Positions 19,119-27,700 of a stretch of DNA of 64,000 bases are shown here, in pieces. The position numbers were made by a program, and so were the translations under genes. The notes beneath the pieces were generated by a model that searched no databases, was not told the origin of the DNA, and saw only the letters and a list, made by a program, of their open reading frames with translations. The stretch is from contig NC_006044.2 of NCBI RefSeq assembly GCF_000006445.2, forward strand, positions 1,054,001 to 1,118,000. Reading direction: 5' to 3'. Position 1 is the first letter of the stretch, and each line of letters begins with the position of its first letter. Source of the stretch: Debaryomyces hansenii CBS767. Lineage: Eukaryota > Ascomycota > Pichiomycetes > Serinales > Debaryomycetaceae.

Positions 19119-20618
19119 ATGCTGACGGTTACGTTTAATATTAGCTTTAGCAATACAAACAAGAAGGTAACATCTGTTAAGTCGCAATCGGTTAATCAAT
19201 TGATTCAAACAGCGTTGGAAAAATTCAAAATAGATGGACAACAAGGCGAATTGTTCCATAATGGAAAAAAGCTAGACAGCTCATTGCCTATAAGGTTAAC
19301 GAACTTGGTTAACAACTCCAAGTTAGTGCTTGTTGTTAGCCACGAGTCGAAGGAAAAATTGGTGAATATCAAGTTGGCGATCAATGCTAAAAATGAAATC
19401 AAATCGTACATTTTGAAAACGAGTAATACGAGGTCGTTGATGGAGATACTCGAAGAGTTTGAGAGAAGAAATGACTGCAATATAAGGGGCGGGGGAGAAT
19501 TCGAATTGACTGTTTTGAACAGTAAGATTGGCAGTGGTAGCAAGGAGATCAAATCCAGTTTGAAGTCGATCATAGGGAGCGATGTTTCGAGCTTGGTGAT
19601 GAGATTGGCATATTTGCAAACCAACAACAATGCAGAAGAACAGCAGAAGATCAATGAAATACAGAAACAAAGAATGAAGGAGTACCAGAGACAGGAACGG
19701 GAGAGAAGAGAAGTAGAGCAAAGAAACCAGGAGCAGACTGCAAGACATGAGGCTGCAAGACAGGAACTGCAACAGCAGGAGCAAGTACAAACCACAGCAC
19801 AAACAGACGAGATTGACACTTCTCAGGCCCTAGAATCACTGCATAGCTCTGCTAAAAGACATTTGAGTCATTCAGAGGCTGTACAAGTCAACACAAGTGA
19901 AACAGCTACAACAGACGACACAACCACACCTGAAGGGTCAGATCAGTCGTCGCCAGTGCCAATTGAGCAAAAAGACACGGTATACATCCCGTCAGCGTTC
20001 TCCACGTACGAAAACCCCGACGACGACTACGAAATGACAGTCGATCAGGCCCAGAAGTACCATAAAATGATCATCAACTCGTCCAAAAAGCCTGCAGCAC
20101 CCAAACCCAAATCAAAGCCGTCAAAATACTCTATCAGGATCAAGTTCCCCGATAGAATCATGCTACAGCTAGAAATGAACGATCCAACTGCAAAATTGGG
20201 CCATCTCCTCAAGAAAATCGACGAATACTTGGTGCCCGAATTTCAGAACAACTACAACCTCAAAATTGGATACCCCCCCTTTTCCAAAATTCCCATGTCG
20301 CTCACTCACAACAACACCCCTCTCGCAGACTCCCCCTTCTTCCAGGACGAAAAAATCGTTTTGATCTGGGAATCCCTTGTCCCCCATGCAAAAGGTCCCT
20401 ACATAGTCGAAAGCGATTTTGCACGCGAGAATGTAAAGCAGATCAACGAACTTCCAGAGATAAAGTTAGAAACGAATAGAAGTAACCTACCTGCAGATTC
20501 CAATCCTCGATCCGCCGTCCCCTCGGCATCCTCTTCTTCCTCATCCTACCATAATTCCGAAAAATCAAGCGCCAATGCTTCCAAAAAAATTCCAAAATGG
20601 TTCAAACCTACCAAATAG
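19119..20618 (+). CDS. UBX4: UBX-domain protein Ubx4 (TUG/ASPL type)
   Basis: A 499-residue protein with the order of the Ubx4/TUG family, cofactors of the AAA-ATPase Cdc48/p97. The N-terminal TUG-type ubiquitin-like domain is at about 1-75 (LTVTFNISFSNTNKK, GELFHNGKKLDSSLPIRL). A second folded segment runs to about 165. A charged coiled coil is at about 180-235, rich in Gln/Glu/Arg (QKQRMKEYQRQERERR). The C-terminal UBX domain is at about 345-432, starting YSIRIKFPDRIML, with PFSKIPMS at the position of the FPR-like Cdc48-contact loop. The tail is Ser-rich and basic. Single exon, with a clean ATG. Confidence 0.85.
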   Translation: MLTVTFNISFSNTNKKVTSVKSQSVNQLIQTALEKFKIDGQQGELFHNGKKLDSSLPIRLTNLVNNSKLVLVVSHESKEKLVNIKLAINAKNEIKSYILKTSNTRSLMEILEEFERRNDCNIRGGGEFELTVLNSKIGSGSKEIKSSLKSIIGSDVSSLVMRLAYLQTNNNAEEQQKINEIQKQRMKEYQRQERERREVEQRNQEQTARHEAARQELQQQEQVQTTAQTDEIDTSQALESLHSSAKRHLSHSEAVQVNTSETATTDDTTTPEGSDQSSPVPIEQKDTVYIPSAFSTYENPDDDYEMTVDQAQKYHKMIINSSKKPAAPKPKSKPSKYSIRIKFPDRIMLQLEMNDPTAKLGHLLKKIDEYLVPEFQNNYNLKIGYPPFSKIPMSLTHNNTPLADSPFFQDEKIVLIWESLVPHAKGPYIVESDFARENVKQINELPEIKLETNRSNLPADSNPRSAVPSASSSSSSYHNSEKSSANASKKIPKWFKPTK

Positions 20619-20827
20619 CGCAATTTGCCCGATTCCCTTATCGTAGTCTGCGGGCCTGAACCGGCCTGCAACTTTTAACAGTCCCATGCCTACATCTACT
20701 CACATAAAATCGTTCAATTTACAATATTTGACATCAATCGCTTATAAGTGTGATGTCTAGACGTCAATAATTAGTCTCCATGTCTTATTTCACCTGTATA
20801 GCCATATCCTATTGTTATCCTTATCAA

Positions 20828-20835
20828 TATAAAAG
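20828..20835 (+). promoter_or_regulatory. TATA-like element far upstream of GCN4
   Basis: TATAAAAG at this position. It lies upstream of the Gcn4-type site, so it is less likely to be the main TATA than the one at 20987. Confidence 0.25.
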
Positions 20836-20858
20836 AAGAGACCATTCTAGATTGTAGT

Positions 20859-20867
20859 ATGAGTCAT
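20859..20867 (+). promoter_or_regulatory. Perfect Gcn4-binding site in the GCN4 promoter
   Basis: ATGAGTCAT is the full palindromic Gcn4/AP-1 site. It lies about 128 bp upstream of a TATA box and about 500 bp upstream of the GCN4 ATG. It suggests transcriptional autoregulation, which is an inference. The same ATG would open a 15-codon frame (20859-20906) if the transcript started further upstream. Confidence 0.6.
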
Positions 20868-20986
20868 TGTATTAGTAAAAAGCGGACTCTTGGTTACCCG
20901 TGTTAACTATGGGAGGTACGGCTTCGTAAAACTTTCACGGTAAATATCAGACCGGACGTAAATAAAATTTTTCATGAGTGAAAAAT

Positions 20987-20995
20987 TATAAAAAG
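20987..20995 (+). promoter_or_regulatory. Probable TATA box of GCN4
   Basis: TATAAAAAG, 371 bp upstream of the main ATG and upstream of all three short uORFs, which would place them in the leader. Confidence 0.45.
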
Positions 20996-21135
20996 TCTTC
21001 AAATTCCCCGACCGAGCTTTTTGAGAAAAACTCCTTTTTCTTAATTATTCACAACAACAACAACAAGATTACATCTCAGAAGTTTACCTTTTTCATTTTT
21101 TGCCTTATTATTTAGAAATTAATTATAAATCAAAA

Positions 21136-21147
21136 ATGTGTGCTTAA
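21136..21147 (+). promoter_or_regulatory. GCN4 leader uORF1 (3 codons)
   Basis: ATG TGT GCT TAA, encoding Met-Cys-Ala. It is in the size class of the S. cerevisiae GCN4 uORFs (2-3 codons) and very like uORF1 there (Met-Ala-Cys). It is followed by AT-rich sequence, as needed for resumed scanning. Confidence 0.65.
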
Positions 21148-21247
21148 ATTTAATTAAATTTAATTTAAAAATTAGAAAGTTATTAAAAGTTTAAAAATAA
21201 AACTATTAATTACAGTTACTAAAGTTGTTGTTTACCCCTTATTTAAA

Positions 21248-21259
21248 ATGTTATCGTGA
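21248..21259 (+). promoter_or_regulatory. GCN4 leader uORF2 (3 codons)
   Basis: ATG TTA TCG TGA, preceded by AAA, a good initiation context. Confidence 0.6.
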
Positions 21260-21282
21260 AAGAAATAGTTAATCCGTCCAAA

Positions 21283-21312
21283 ATGACGTTCCCATATTGT
21301 TATCCATATTAA
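21283..21312 (+). promoter_or_regulatory. GCN4 leader uORF3 (9 codons)
   Basis: Encodes MTFPYCYPY and stops with TAA 45 bp before the GCN4 ATG, with CAAA before its ATG. By position it is the natural candidate for the inhibitory uORF, as the last uORF is in Candida albicans GCN4. Confidence 0.65.
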
Positions 21313-21357
21313 TTTTATTATATATTGTTATTGTTTGAAGAAAAAATAAATTACCAA

Positions 21358-22221
21358 ATGTCTGCTACTACCAATACTACCAACCGTGCATCAGGCACCA
21401 ATCCTTTGATTTTATGTGGCGATTCGATGTTCGAATCGTCCGATATGTTTAGCCATCCACAGGGCCCCGACTCGGTCTTGGAGAATGACATTATTCCTAT
21501 GAAGCACGAGTCTATGGAAGAGTTATCGTCGCACTTGCCTCTCGATGACCAGTTGAACAACGACTTGCAAAAGACATCGCCATTCAACATCCACTCGTCT
21601 GTATTGGACTCGGTGTTTTCTAGCACCATGGATGAAAACGACCAGTTGCAGGACCATACTCCTATGTTTGATGAATTAGATGTCATCATGGATGAGGGTA
21701 AGGCCAGCCTGAAGGACGACTGGGTGTCGCTTTTCGGCGGAAACGACGATAGCGGCAAGCGTGAAGAGACAAATGTCTCGATGAACGCTCCAACCAAGAG
21801 ATCTTACAGTGAGGTTGACACATTCGAGACGATCGAGGAATCGATCGAGCCTGAATTGGAGCCAACCGCACCTAAGCAATTGTTTACGCCAACCCAATCC
21901 AACTTGTCTACTCCAATCATTGATACTCAATCGAAGGTTACTAAGAACAAGAAGGCTAAGGTTGACCACTTAGGATGCATTAGCTACTCTAAGAAACAAA
22001 GATCTGAACTGTTAGTTCCTGTCGTAACTGAAACTGGTGATCCAATGTCTATGAAGCGTGCCAGAAATACTGAAGCCGCCAGAAGATCGAGAGCTCGTAA
22101 GTTAGAGAGAATGAACCAATTGGAAGTCAAGGTTGAAGAGTTAATCGGCGAAAAGACTGATTTAGCAAATGAAGTCTTGAGATTAAAGGAGATCTTGATT
22201 GCTAATGGTATCAGCCATTAG
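21358..22221 (+). CDS. GCN4: bZIP activator Gcn4
   Basis: A 287-residue bZIP factor, master activator of amino-acid biosynthesis genes under general amino-acid control. The ATG at 21358 is the start; the frame extends upstream only through a TTG. The C-terminal bZIP (232-287) has the basic region MKRARNTEAARRSRARKLER, almost identical to S. cerevisiae Gcn4, then a zipper with Leu at 255, 262, 269 and 276. The N-terminus holds acidic and hydrophobic activation segments (for example DDWVSLFGG) and a TPxxSxxSTP stretch (FTPTQSNLSTP) that could act as a phosphodegron. The leader holds three short uORFs and the promoter a perfect Gcn4 site, so both translational control and autoregulation are likely. 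Confidence 0.95.
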   Translation: MSATTNTTNRASGTNPLILCGDSMFESSDMFSHPQGPDSVLENDIIPMKHESMEELSSHLPLDDQLNNDLQKTSPFNIHSSVLDSVFSSTMDENDQLQDHTPMFDELDVIMDEGKASLKDDWVSLFGGNDDSGKREETNVSMNAPTKRSYSEVDTFETIEESIEPELEPTAPKQLFTPTQSNLSTPIIDTQSKVTKNKKAKVDHLGCISYSKKQRSELLVPVVTETGDPMSMKRARNTEAARRSRARKLERMNQLEVKVEELIGEKTDLANEVLRLKEILIANGISH

Positions 22222-22643
22222 ATATTGTGTTTATTGTTTGTTTTCCATATTCTATTAGTGTTTTAATTCAGTTCTTATATTGTTCTAAATAAATATTTTA
22301 AAGTATAAATTGTTGTAGGAATACTGTACCTTGTTGGGCACTGTGGCATGCTAGATGTGAATGTAAATTTTCACTACGATGTAAACTAGTTTATATAATT
22401 ATATTATAGTACAACAATAAGTAAACAAGCGAGTTATCTCAGCCTAAATTGTATTTGTTAACATTTCATTCTACCATTTCTGGGTGATAATACCACTTTC
22501 TAGAAAACCAGCCTGTTTCTTGAGGATTGGTCATTGACTATGGCACAGAAAAGCAGTTTCTGCTTGAGCCAGAATCGTCCACCGTAACTAATTGAAGTGC
22601 TCACTAAAGGCTTACTGCCGCGTCTTCCACATTATATATCAAT
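22222..22643. other. Convergent intergenic region
   Basis: 3' flanks of GCN4 and the U1A-like gene. AT-rich; no further gene seen. Confidence 0.4.
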
Positions 22644-23402
22644 CTACTTCTTAGCATACGTTACCAATGCATCGGTGCCAAACTGTTCCAACTTTTCCTT
22701 GGTTAAGTCCTCTAGACAATTCGTAGCCGACATTTCGTTTTCGAATTCAATGAACGACAAATTCCTCACCTTCACCAACCGACTATTAATAAAACCCCCA
22801 TACGCTTCAAAAAACTCCAAAAGGTCTCCATTGGTGATTTCGGGCTTCAAGTTCTGGATCAAAAGTATCTTGTTGGGTGGGATGGCCTTCCAGGTTTGTG
22901 CTTTCTTGACTCCCAGTTTCTTGACTCCCTTAGCATCACCTGCTGCCTGTTCGTTAGCCTTCATCTTCAACTGCTTCCGTATTTCTATCGCCTCTTCATC
23001 CTTCAATATATCACGGTAGTAATTATCCGAGTTACTTCTAGCGTACTCTACATGCATGGGCTTCCCAAACAACTCGTGCTCCTGTAATCCGTGGATTGCA
23101 GCTTCACTCGCTGTCTTGTTCTCAAATGTAACAAATGCCTGTCCCTTCATTTTGAGGTTCTTATGTGCTGTGATCTGTATAATTTTCCCGTACTTCTGAA
23201 ACACACTCTCCAATTCTCCCTTGAGTTTATTCACCGACACCTTATCATTCAAATTATTCACATACACCGTCTCCGTGCTCTCAGCATCATTCGTTCCATC
23301 ATTCGTTGCACCACCAGTACCGGTTCCATCCACTTTCTCCACTACAGAATCCTCGGCATTACCATTTATATCTCCGGTTTGTTCATCAATTTTACCTTCC
23401 AT
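22644..23402 (-). CDS. MUD1: U1 snRNP protein U1A/Mud1-like, two RRMs
   Basis: A 252-residue RNA-binding protein with two RRMs and the U1A/U2B'' layout. RRM1 is at about 45-122: RNP2 VYVNNL, RNP1 KGQAFVTF, and the family signature NDKVSVNKLKGELESVF with FGKPMHVEYARSNSD after it. A basic linker carries KKLGVKKAQTWKAIPPNKIL. RRM2 is at about 177-252: LLIQNL, LSFIEF. The full-length second RRM favours U1A/Mud1 over the shorter U2B''/Msl1. U1A binds stem-loop II of U1 snRNA in the commitment complex. It is divergent from CCC1. Confidence 0.8.
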   Translation of the reverse strand: MEGKIDEQTGDINGNAEDSVVEKVDGTGTGGATNDGTNDAESTETVYVNNLNDKVSVNKLKGELESVFQKYGKIIQITAHKNLKMKGQAFVTFENKTASEAAIHGLQEHELFGKPMHVEYARSNSDNYYRDILKDEEAIEIRKQLKMKANEQAAGDAKGVKKLGVKKAQTWKAIPPNKILLIQNLKPEITNGDLLEFFEAYGGFINSRLVKVRNLSFIEFENEMSATNCLEDLTKEKLEQFGTDALVTYAKK

Positions 23403-23922
23403 TGATCCTATTATCTCTTAATCTGTCTAAAATACGTCAATTAGTACCATCCCAAACAATTTTTCAGCTTCTCACTGTCATTACAACAGACGAATTCGTC
23501 AAATGTTAACCGCACAATATTAGGTATCCACACGAATATTTAGCTCTTGGTGTAAGGATGTACCTAATGGGGATTGGAATCCCTGCACTAGCTTCTTCAC
23601 TCACTACTATCTCCGAGATAACGGCTAAAACGCGACATAAGCGCAGAAAACTACTAATTACGTAAGAATACGACAGAATCATTTCTAAGCCGAAACCGCA
23701 CAAGGAACAAAATTGTCCTCAGGCACAAATTCTGGCCTTTTTTAAGCCAATCATGATACGCCTAAACGTAAGCAGAATGGATTAGATGCAGTGCACGTGA
23801 CTTATGTCTCTTTTTTGATTTACTTATAAACTGTCAGAAAAGAAAAATTAGCAAATAGTGGTTAATTCATAATTTGTATTAAATCCTATTAAAGACTAGT
23901 ATAGCGTTATATTCACGAAAGA
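23403..23922. promoter_or_regulatory. Divergent promoter of MUD1-like gene and CCC1
   Basis: A CACGTG core (GCACGTGAC) is at 23794-23799, about 125 bp before the CCC1 ATG. No other gene is seen in the 520 bp. Confidence 0.4.
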
Positions 23923-24840
23923 ATGTCATTAGTTACGTTAAAAAACCAAATAGGGGGATTATTGAAGAAGTCGAAGTCGGATGAAGAGTTGGAAAGGATC
24001 GATGCTTCGTTATCTAATAATAACAGACCATATGGGTCAACAAATGATGGAGATGATAGAACACAGGAAATAATAGTGGAAGAGGCCATGGCTAACGCGT
24101 CTAAGCTGAACGGTTCTGTGAGCAGTGAAGATGACGAGAAGGTAGGGTTTTTCGATAAATTTGACCCTAGAGTGATGTCGGACATAATTATTGGTTTATC
24201 TGACGGATTGACGGTTCCTTTTGCTTTGACGGCAGGGTTGTCATCGTTAGGTAACTCTAAGTTGGTCATTACGGGTGGTATGGCAGAATTGGTGTCGGGG
24301 GCGATTTCTATGGGATTAGGGGGGTTTTTAGCAGCTAAATCAGAGTTGGAATACTATAAATCACAGGTGAAGAAGGAAAAGTTAGAGTTTTTCAAGAAGC
24401 CGGAGATGATCAACCAGGACGCAGCAGAAATAATGTTTGAATTGGGGGCTTCCGAGCAGACCATTGGGTCGTTTTTGAAAGACTTGGATTCGCAACCTAA
24501 GAACCTCATCGATTTTGTTATTCGTTTCGGAAAGGGCCTCGAAGAGCCTGCTGAGGGCAGAGAAATCACATCGGCATTGACCATTGGACTGGCCTACTTC
24601 TTGGGTGGTTTCGTTCCATTATTACCATATTTTTTCTGCACGGTAGTCAAAACTGGCTTGATTACATCAGTTATTGTTATGTTGATCACCTTATTTATAT
24701 TCGGTTACATCAAGACTTCCATCTCCTTGGGAGAAGATTGCGGAAGGGGTAAGAAATTCATCGAAGGTATTCAAATGGTGGCTATTGGATCTGTCGCAGC
24801 TGGGGCTGCCTGGACTTTAGTATACTTTATTGATAATTAA
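23923..24840 (+). CDS. CCC1: Vacuolar iron/manganese transporter Ccc1
   Basis: A 305-residue VIT-family transporter that moves cytosolic Fe2+ and Mn2+ into the vacuole. The hydrophilic N-terminus is followed by FDPRVMSDIIIGLSDGLTVPF (about 79-99), the family signature covering TM1. TM2 is rich in Gly/Ala (GGMAELVSGAISMGLGGFLAAKSE). The cytosolic metal-binding loop is acidic (EYYKSQVKKEKLEFF, DAAEIMFELGASEQ), and three more TM segments follow, ending in SVAAGAAWTLVYFIDN. The transported-metal Asp, Met and Glu residues are all in place. It is likely controlled by iron status, but no metal-response element could be named from the sequence. Confidence 0.92.
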   Translation: MSLVTLKNQIGGLLKKSKSDEELERIDASLSNNNRPYGSTNDGDDRTQEIIVEEAMANASKLNGSVSSEDDEKVGFFDKFDPRVMSDIIIGLSDGLTVPFALTAGLSSLGNSKLVITGGMAELVSGAISMGLGGFLAAKSELEYYKSQVKKEKLEFFKKPEMINQDAAEIMFELGASEQTIGSFLKDLDSQPKNLIDFVIRFGKGLEEPAEGREITSALTIGLAYFLGGFVPLLPYFFCTVVKTGLITSVIVMLITLFIFGYIKTSISLGEDCGRGKKFIEGIQMVAIGSVAAGAAWTLVYFIDN

Positions 24841-24946
24841 TTGTGTTTCTTCCATACTCTCCCCACACCATTTGCATTACTTATTTTACGCTATAGAACT
24901 CTCTTTCTTTGTATATCTCTTATTTCATTAATGTATATTAGCTACT

Positions 24947-25082
24947 GTAAGTGACTATTACTGTAATTTTTACCTAACCTGTAAAATATTCATATTTACA
25001 GGTTTATATATTTTTTGGGGGGCCTCCATTAGTGGCGTTATGGAAAATTCGTTTAACTACTACTAACTGTATCCTTATCCAG
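24947..25082 (+). other. Candidate 5'-UTR intron upstream of PHB1
   Basis: A GTAAGT 5' splice site at 24947-24952, a perfect TACTAAC branch point at 25061-25067 and CCAG at 25079-25082, 10 bp before the PHB1 start codon. The 136-bp length and 13-nt branch-to-acceptor spacing suit yeast introns. An ATG just upstream (24931) would be out of frame with PHB1 after splicing, so this would be a leader intron. Transcript data are needed to confirm it. Confidence 0.45.
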
Positions 25083-25092
25083 TCAATCAAAT

Positions 25093-25938
25093 ATGTCGCA
25101 TAGATTCGCTGAAATTATATCAAAAGTAGCTATTCCATTAGGTATAACGGTTACCTTAGGGCAATCGGCACTTTACGATGTCGAAGGTGGTAAAAGAGCT
25201 GTTATTTTCGATAGATTAAATGGTGTTCAACAACAAGTTATTGGGGAAGGAACCCACTTTTTAATCCCATGGTTACAGAAAGCCATTATTTATGATGTGA
25301 AAACGAAACCGAAGACCATTGCAACTACTACTGGATCAAAGGATTTACAGAATGTTTCATTAACTTTGAGAGTACTCCATAGACCTGAAGTGTTGAAATT
25401 ACCGGTCATCTATCAATCGTTAGGTTTAGATTACGATGAAAGGGTTTTACCAGCCATTGGTAATGAAGTTTTGAAATCGATTGTTGCGCAATTCGATGCT
25501 GCAGAATTGATCACGCAAAGAGAAGTGGTGTCTGCTAGAATTAGACAAGAATTGTCCCGTAGAGCTAACGAATTTAATATCCAATTGGAAGATGTTTCCA
25601 TCACTCATATGACTTTTGGTAGGGAATTTACCAAAGCGGTTGAACAAAAGCAAATCGCTCAACAAGATGCAGAAAGAGCGAAATACTTGGTTGAAAAGGC
25701 AGAACAAGAAAAGAAGGCTAACATTATTAGAGCTGAAGGTGAAGCCGAAAGTGCTGAAACCGTGTCTAAGGCGTTGGCTAAGGCTGGTGACGGTTTATTG
25801 ATGATCAGAAGATTAGAAGCCTCTAAAGATATTGCTGCTACTTTAGCTAATTCGCCAAATGTTTCTTACTTGCCAAGTGGTGGTAAGGGCGGTGACAATG
25901 ACTCTAAAAATTCTTTATTGTTAAATGTTGGTCGTTAA
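25093..25938 (+). CDS. PHB1: Prohibitin subunit Phb1
   Basis: A 281-residue SPFH-domain protein of the inner mitochondrial membrane. It forms ring assemblies with Phb2 that scaffold m-AAA protease and membrane-protein quality control. The N-terminal hydrophobic anchor (about 10-27) is followed by the SPFH domain with YDVEGGKRAVIFDR and GEGTHFLIPW. LGLDYDERVLPAIGNEVLK is the prohibitin signature. A C-terminal coiled coil (about 185-230: KQIAQQDAERAKYLVEKAEQ) mediates assembly. Length and sequence are typical of Phb1. It converges with ICP55, with a gap of only 44 bp. Confidence 0.96.
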   Translation: MSHRFAEIISKVAIPLGITVTLGQSALYDVEGGKRAVIFDRLNGVQQQVIGEGTHFLIPWLQKAIIYDVKTKPKTIATTTGSKDLQNVSLTLRVLHRPEVLKLPVIYQSLGLDYDERVLPAIGNEVLKSIVAQFDAAELITQREVVSARIRQELSRRANEFNIQLEDVSITHMTFGREFTKAVEQKQIAQQDAERAKYLVEKAEQEKKANIIRAEGEAESAETVSKALAKAGDGLLMIRRLEASKDIAATLANSPNVSYLPSGGKGGDNDSKNSLLLNVGR

Positions 25939-25982
25939 ACCTAAATATTATTTGTAAATAACTTTATACATGTTCTATGAAT

Positions 25983-27551
25983 TCAAATATCTAAGATAAC
26001 TAATTCATCATTAATGCCCGGTGTAGTTACGCCATTTTTAATTAATGATTCAATATCTTCAATCTCTTTAACGCAACCGCTAGTCAAATTCACGATATCA
26101 TTTCTGGAATTACCCACGACGACATCGTCTTCAACTCTGATTCCGATACCTTGATACCATTTAGGATATTTATCGTTCATTGGAATATATAATCCAGGCT
26201 CAATCGTGATTACGTTTCCTTCTTTAATCTTCTGAAACCTTGAAACTGATGGAATATCATGAAGATCTAATCCTAAATGATGACCAATATAATGTGGGAA
26301 GAGATCTTTTGAAACATCATATTTTGATACATTTGAAAACCCAGGCAACTTTTTGATTTCCTTAGTTAGACTGTCAACCGAGAATTCATGAAGATTATTT
26401 ATTGAAACATCATTACTCTCGTAGCACAAATCAATACATTGTTTGTTAACTTTCAAAACAATTTCATAGATATCTCTTTGTGGTTCACTGAATCCACTTG
26501 GTGAGTTTGGCCATGCCCTTGAAATATCCGAGCAATAACCTCCCAACTTCCCACCAGCATCAATAAAAACCAATTCATCTTTATATAACAAATCATCATT
26601 TCTTGTATAATGAATTGTTAATGCATTTGGCCCACTGGCTATGACGGGAATATAAGCCTGCTTATCACAACCACCTTTAACGAATTGATAATCTAGGTAT
26701 TTTGCTAAAGTTTTTTCCGACTTAAGCGGAGATTCAGAACCTACCTTTCCCATGGCTTTGTTGATAGCCCTACTAGATATTTGTGCAGCTGCATGCATCA
26801 CTTCAATTTCACTGAAAGATTTGATAGATCTCTGTTGTGCAATCATGCTATTTAATGGCTTGACCTGCTTATTAGTGCTTTTGATAAGTTCTTGAATACT
26901 GGAAGAATTTTTGTTCAAGACGTTTAAATTAAAGAATGATGAAAATTTACTTGATGATCCTGGTACACCATTTGACTTGTCATCCCAATAGACGATATCA
27001 TTTCTAGATAATAGTATTTCAACATATTTCTTAACATTATTAATATCATCAACATAATCTGCATTAAAAAAATCGTACGCTCCTTGTAACCCCAGTCTTT
27101 CACCTTCCCATAATTCTATTTGCGGATTCTTAGGTGGTACTAACATATGCAAAATAACATCTTCCTCATTACCTCTATCATGCTGTTTCTCAATAATGGC
27201 TACCGAGTTGGGTTCTAGCCATCCTGTCATATAGTACAAGTTATTGTCTTGCTGAAAATCATAAAATACGCTTCCGGAACTAAATTGTACCTCATTTCCC
27301 ACTAGAATTGCCAATGATTTTACAGGCAATTGCTTTGCCAATTCAAGTCTACGATCATAATATTCAAGAGCACTTATTCCTGGAGTGATATTGCCAGGCG
27401 AAGGTAAATAATGAGGTCTTGTTTCGTGGGTAGGTTGTCCGGTATTATAAGGAACAGTTAAATTTGATCTCTTAGGCAAATTTAAATTTCTAACACATTT
27501 GACAAAAGGTTGCTGTCTAATAGTATTCACTCTTTTTATTAAGGAATACAT
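25983..27551 (-). CDS. ICP55: Mitochondrial intermediate-cleaving aminopeptidase Icp55
   Basis: A 522-residue M24B metallopeptidase related to X-Pro aminopeptidase. Icp55 removes one destabilising residue from many matrix proteins after MPP cleavage. The N-terminus (MYSLIKRVNTIRQQPF...) is basic and lacks acidic residues, as expected for a mitochondrial presequence. TRPHYLPSPGNITPGISALEY (about 44-64) is the family signature, next to the N-terminal lobe. All five dinuclear metal ligands are present: D331, D342, H424, E451 and E474 (in FIDAGG, YCSDIS, GHHLGLDLHD, TIEPGLY and RVEDDV). It shares a 149-bp divergent promoter with the SENP8-like gene. Confidence 0.92.
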   Translation of the reverse strand: MYSLIKRVNTIRQQPFVKCVRNLNLPKRSNLTVPYNTGQPTHETRPHYLPSPGNITPGISALEYYDRRLELAKQLPVKSLAILVGNEVQFSSGSVFYDFQQDNNLYYMTGWLEPNSVAIIEKQHDRGNEEDVILHMLVPPKNPQIELWEGERLGLQGAYDFFNADYVDDINNVKKYVEILLSRNDIVYWDDKSNGVPGSSSKFSSFFNLNVLNKNSSSIQELIKSTNKQVKPLNSMIAQQRSIKSFSEIEVMHAAAQISSRAINKAMGKVGSESPLKSEKTLAKYLDYQFVKGGCDKQAYIPVIASGPNALTIHYTRNDDLLYKDELVFIDAGGKLGGYCSDISRAWPNSPSGFSEPQRDIYEIVLKVNKQCIDLCYESNDVSINNLHEFSVDSLTKEIKKLPGFSNVSKYDVSKDLFPHYIGHHLGLDLHDIPSVSRFQKIKEGNVITIEPGLYIPMNDKYPKWYQGIGIRVEDDVVVGNSRNDIVNLTSGCVKEIEDIESLIKNGVTTPGINDELVILDI

Positions 27552-27700
27552 AATGTCATCTATACAAGGATAAATAACAAATCACAGATAAGAGTCTGTT
27601 TTTCCCAAAATTTGTGTGAAAAATTTGTGCTTTTTCAAATCTCGATATGCAATAAACACGAATAGATTGCAAAATCCAAAATCCTTCCAGAGTTTAGCAA

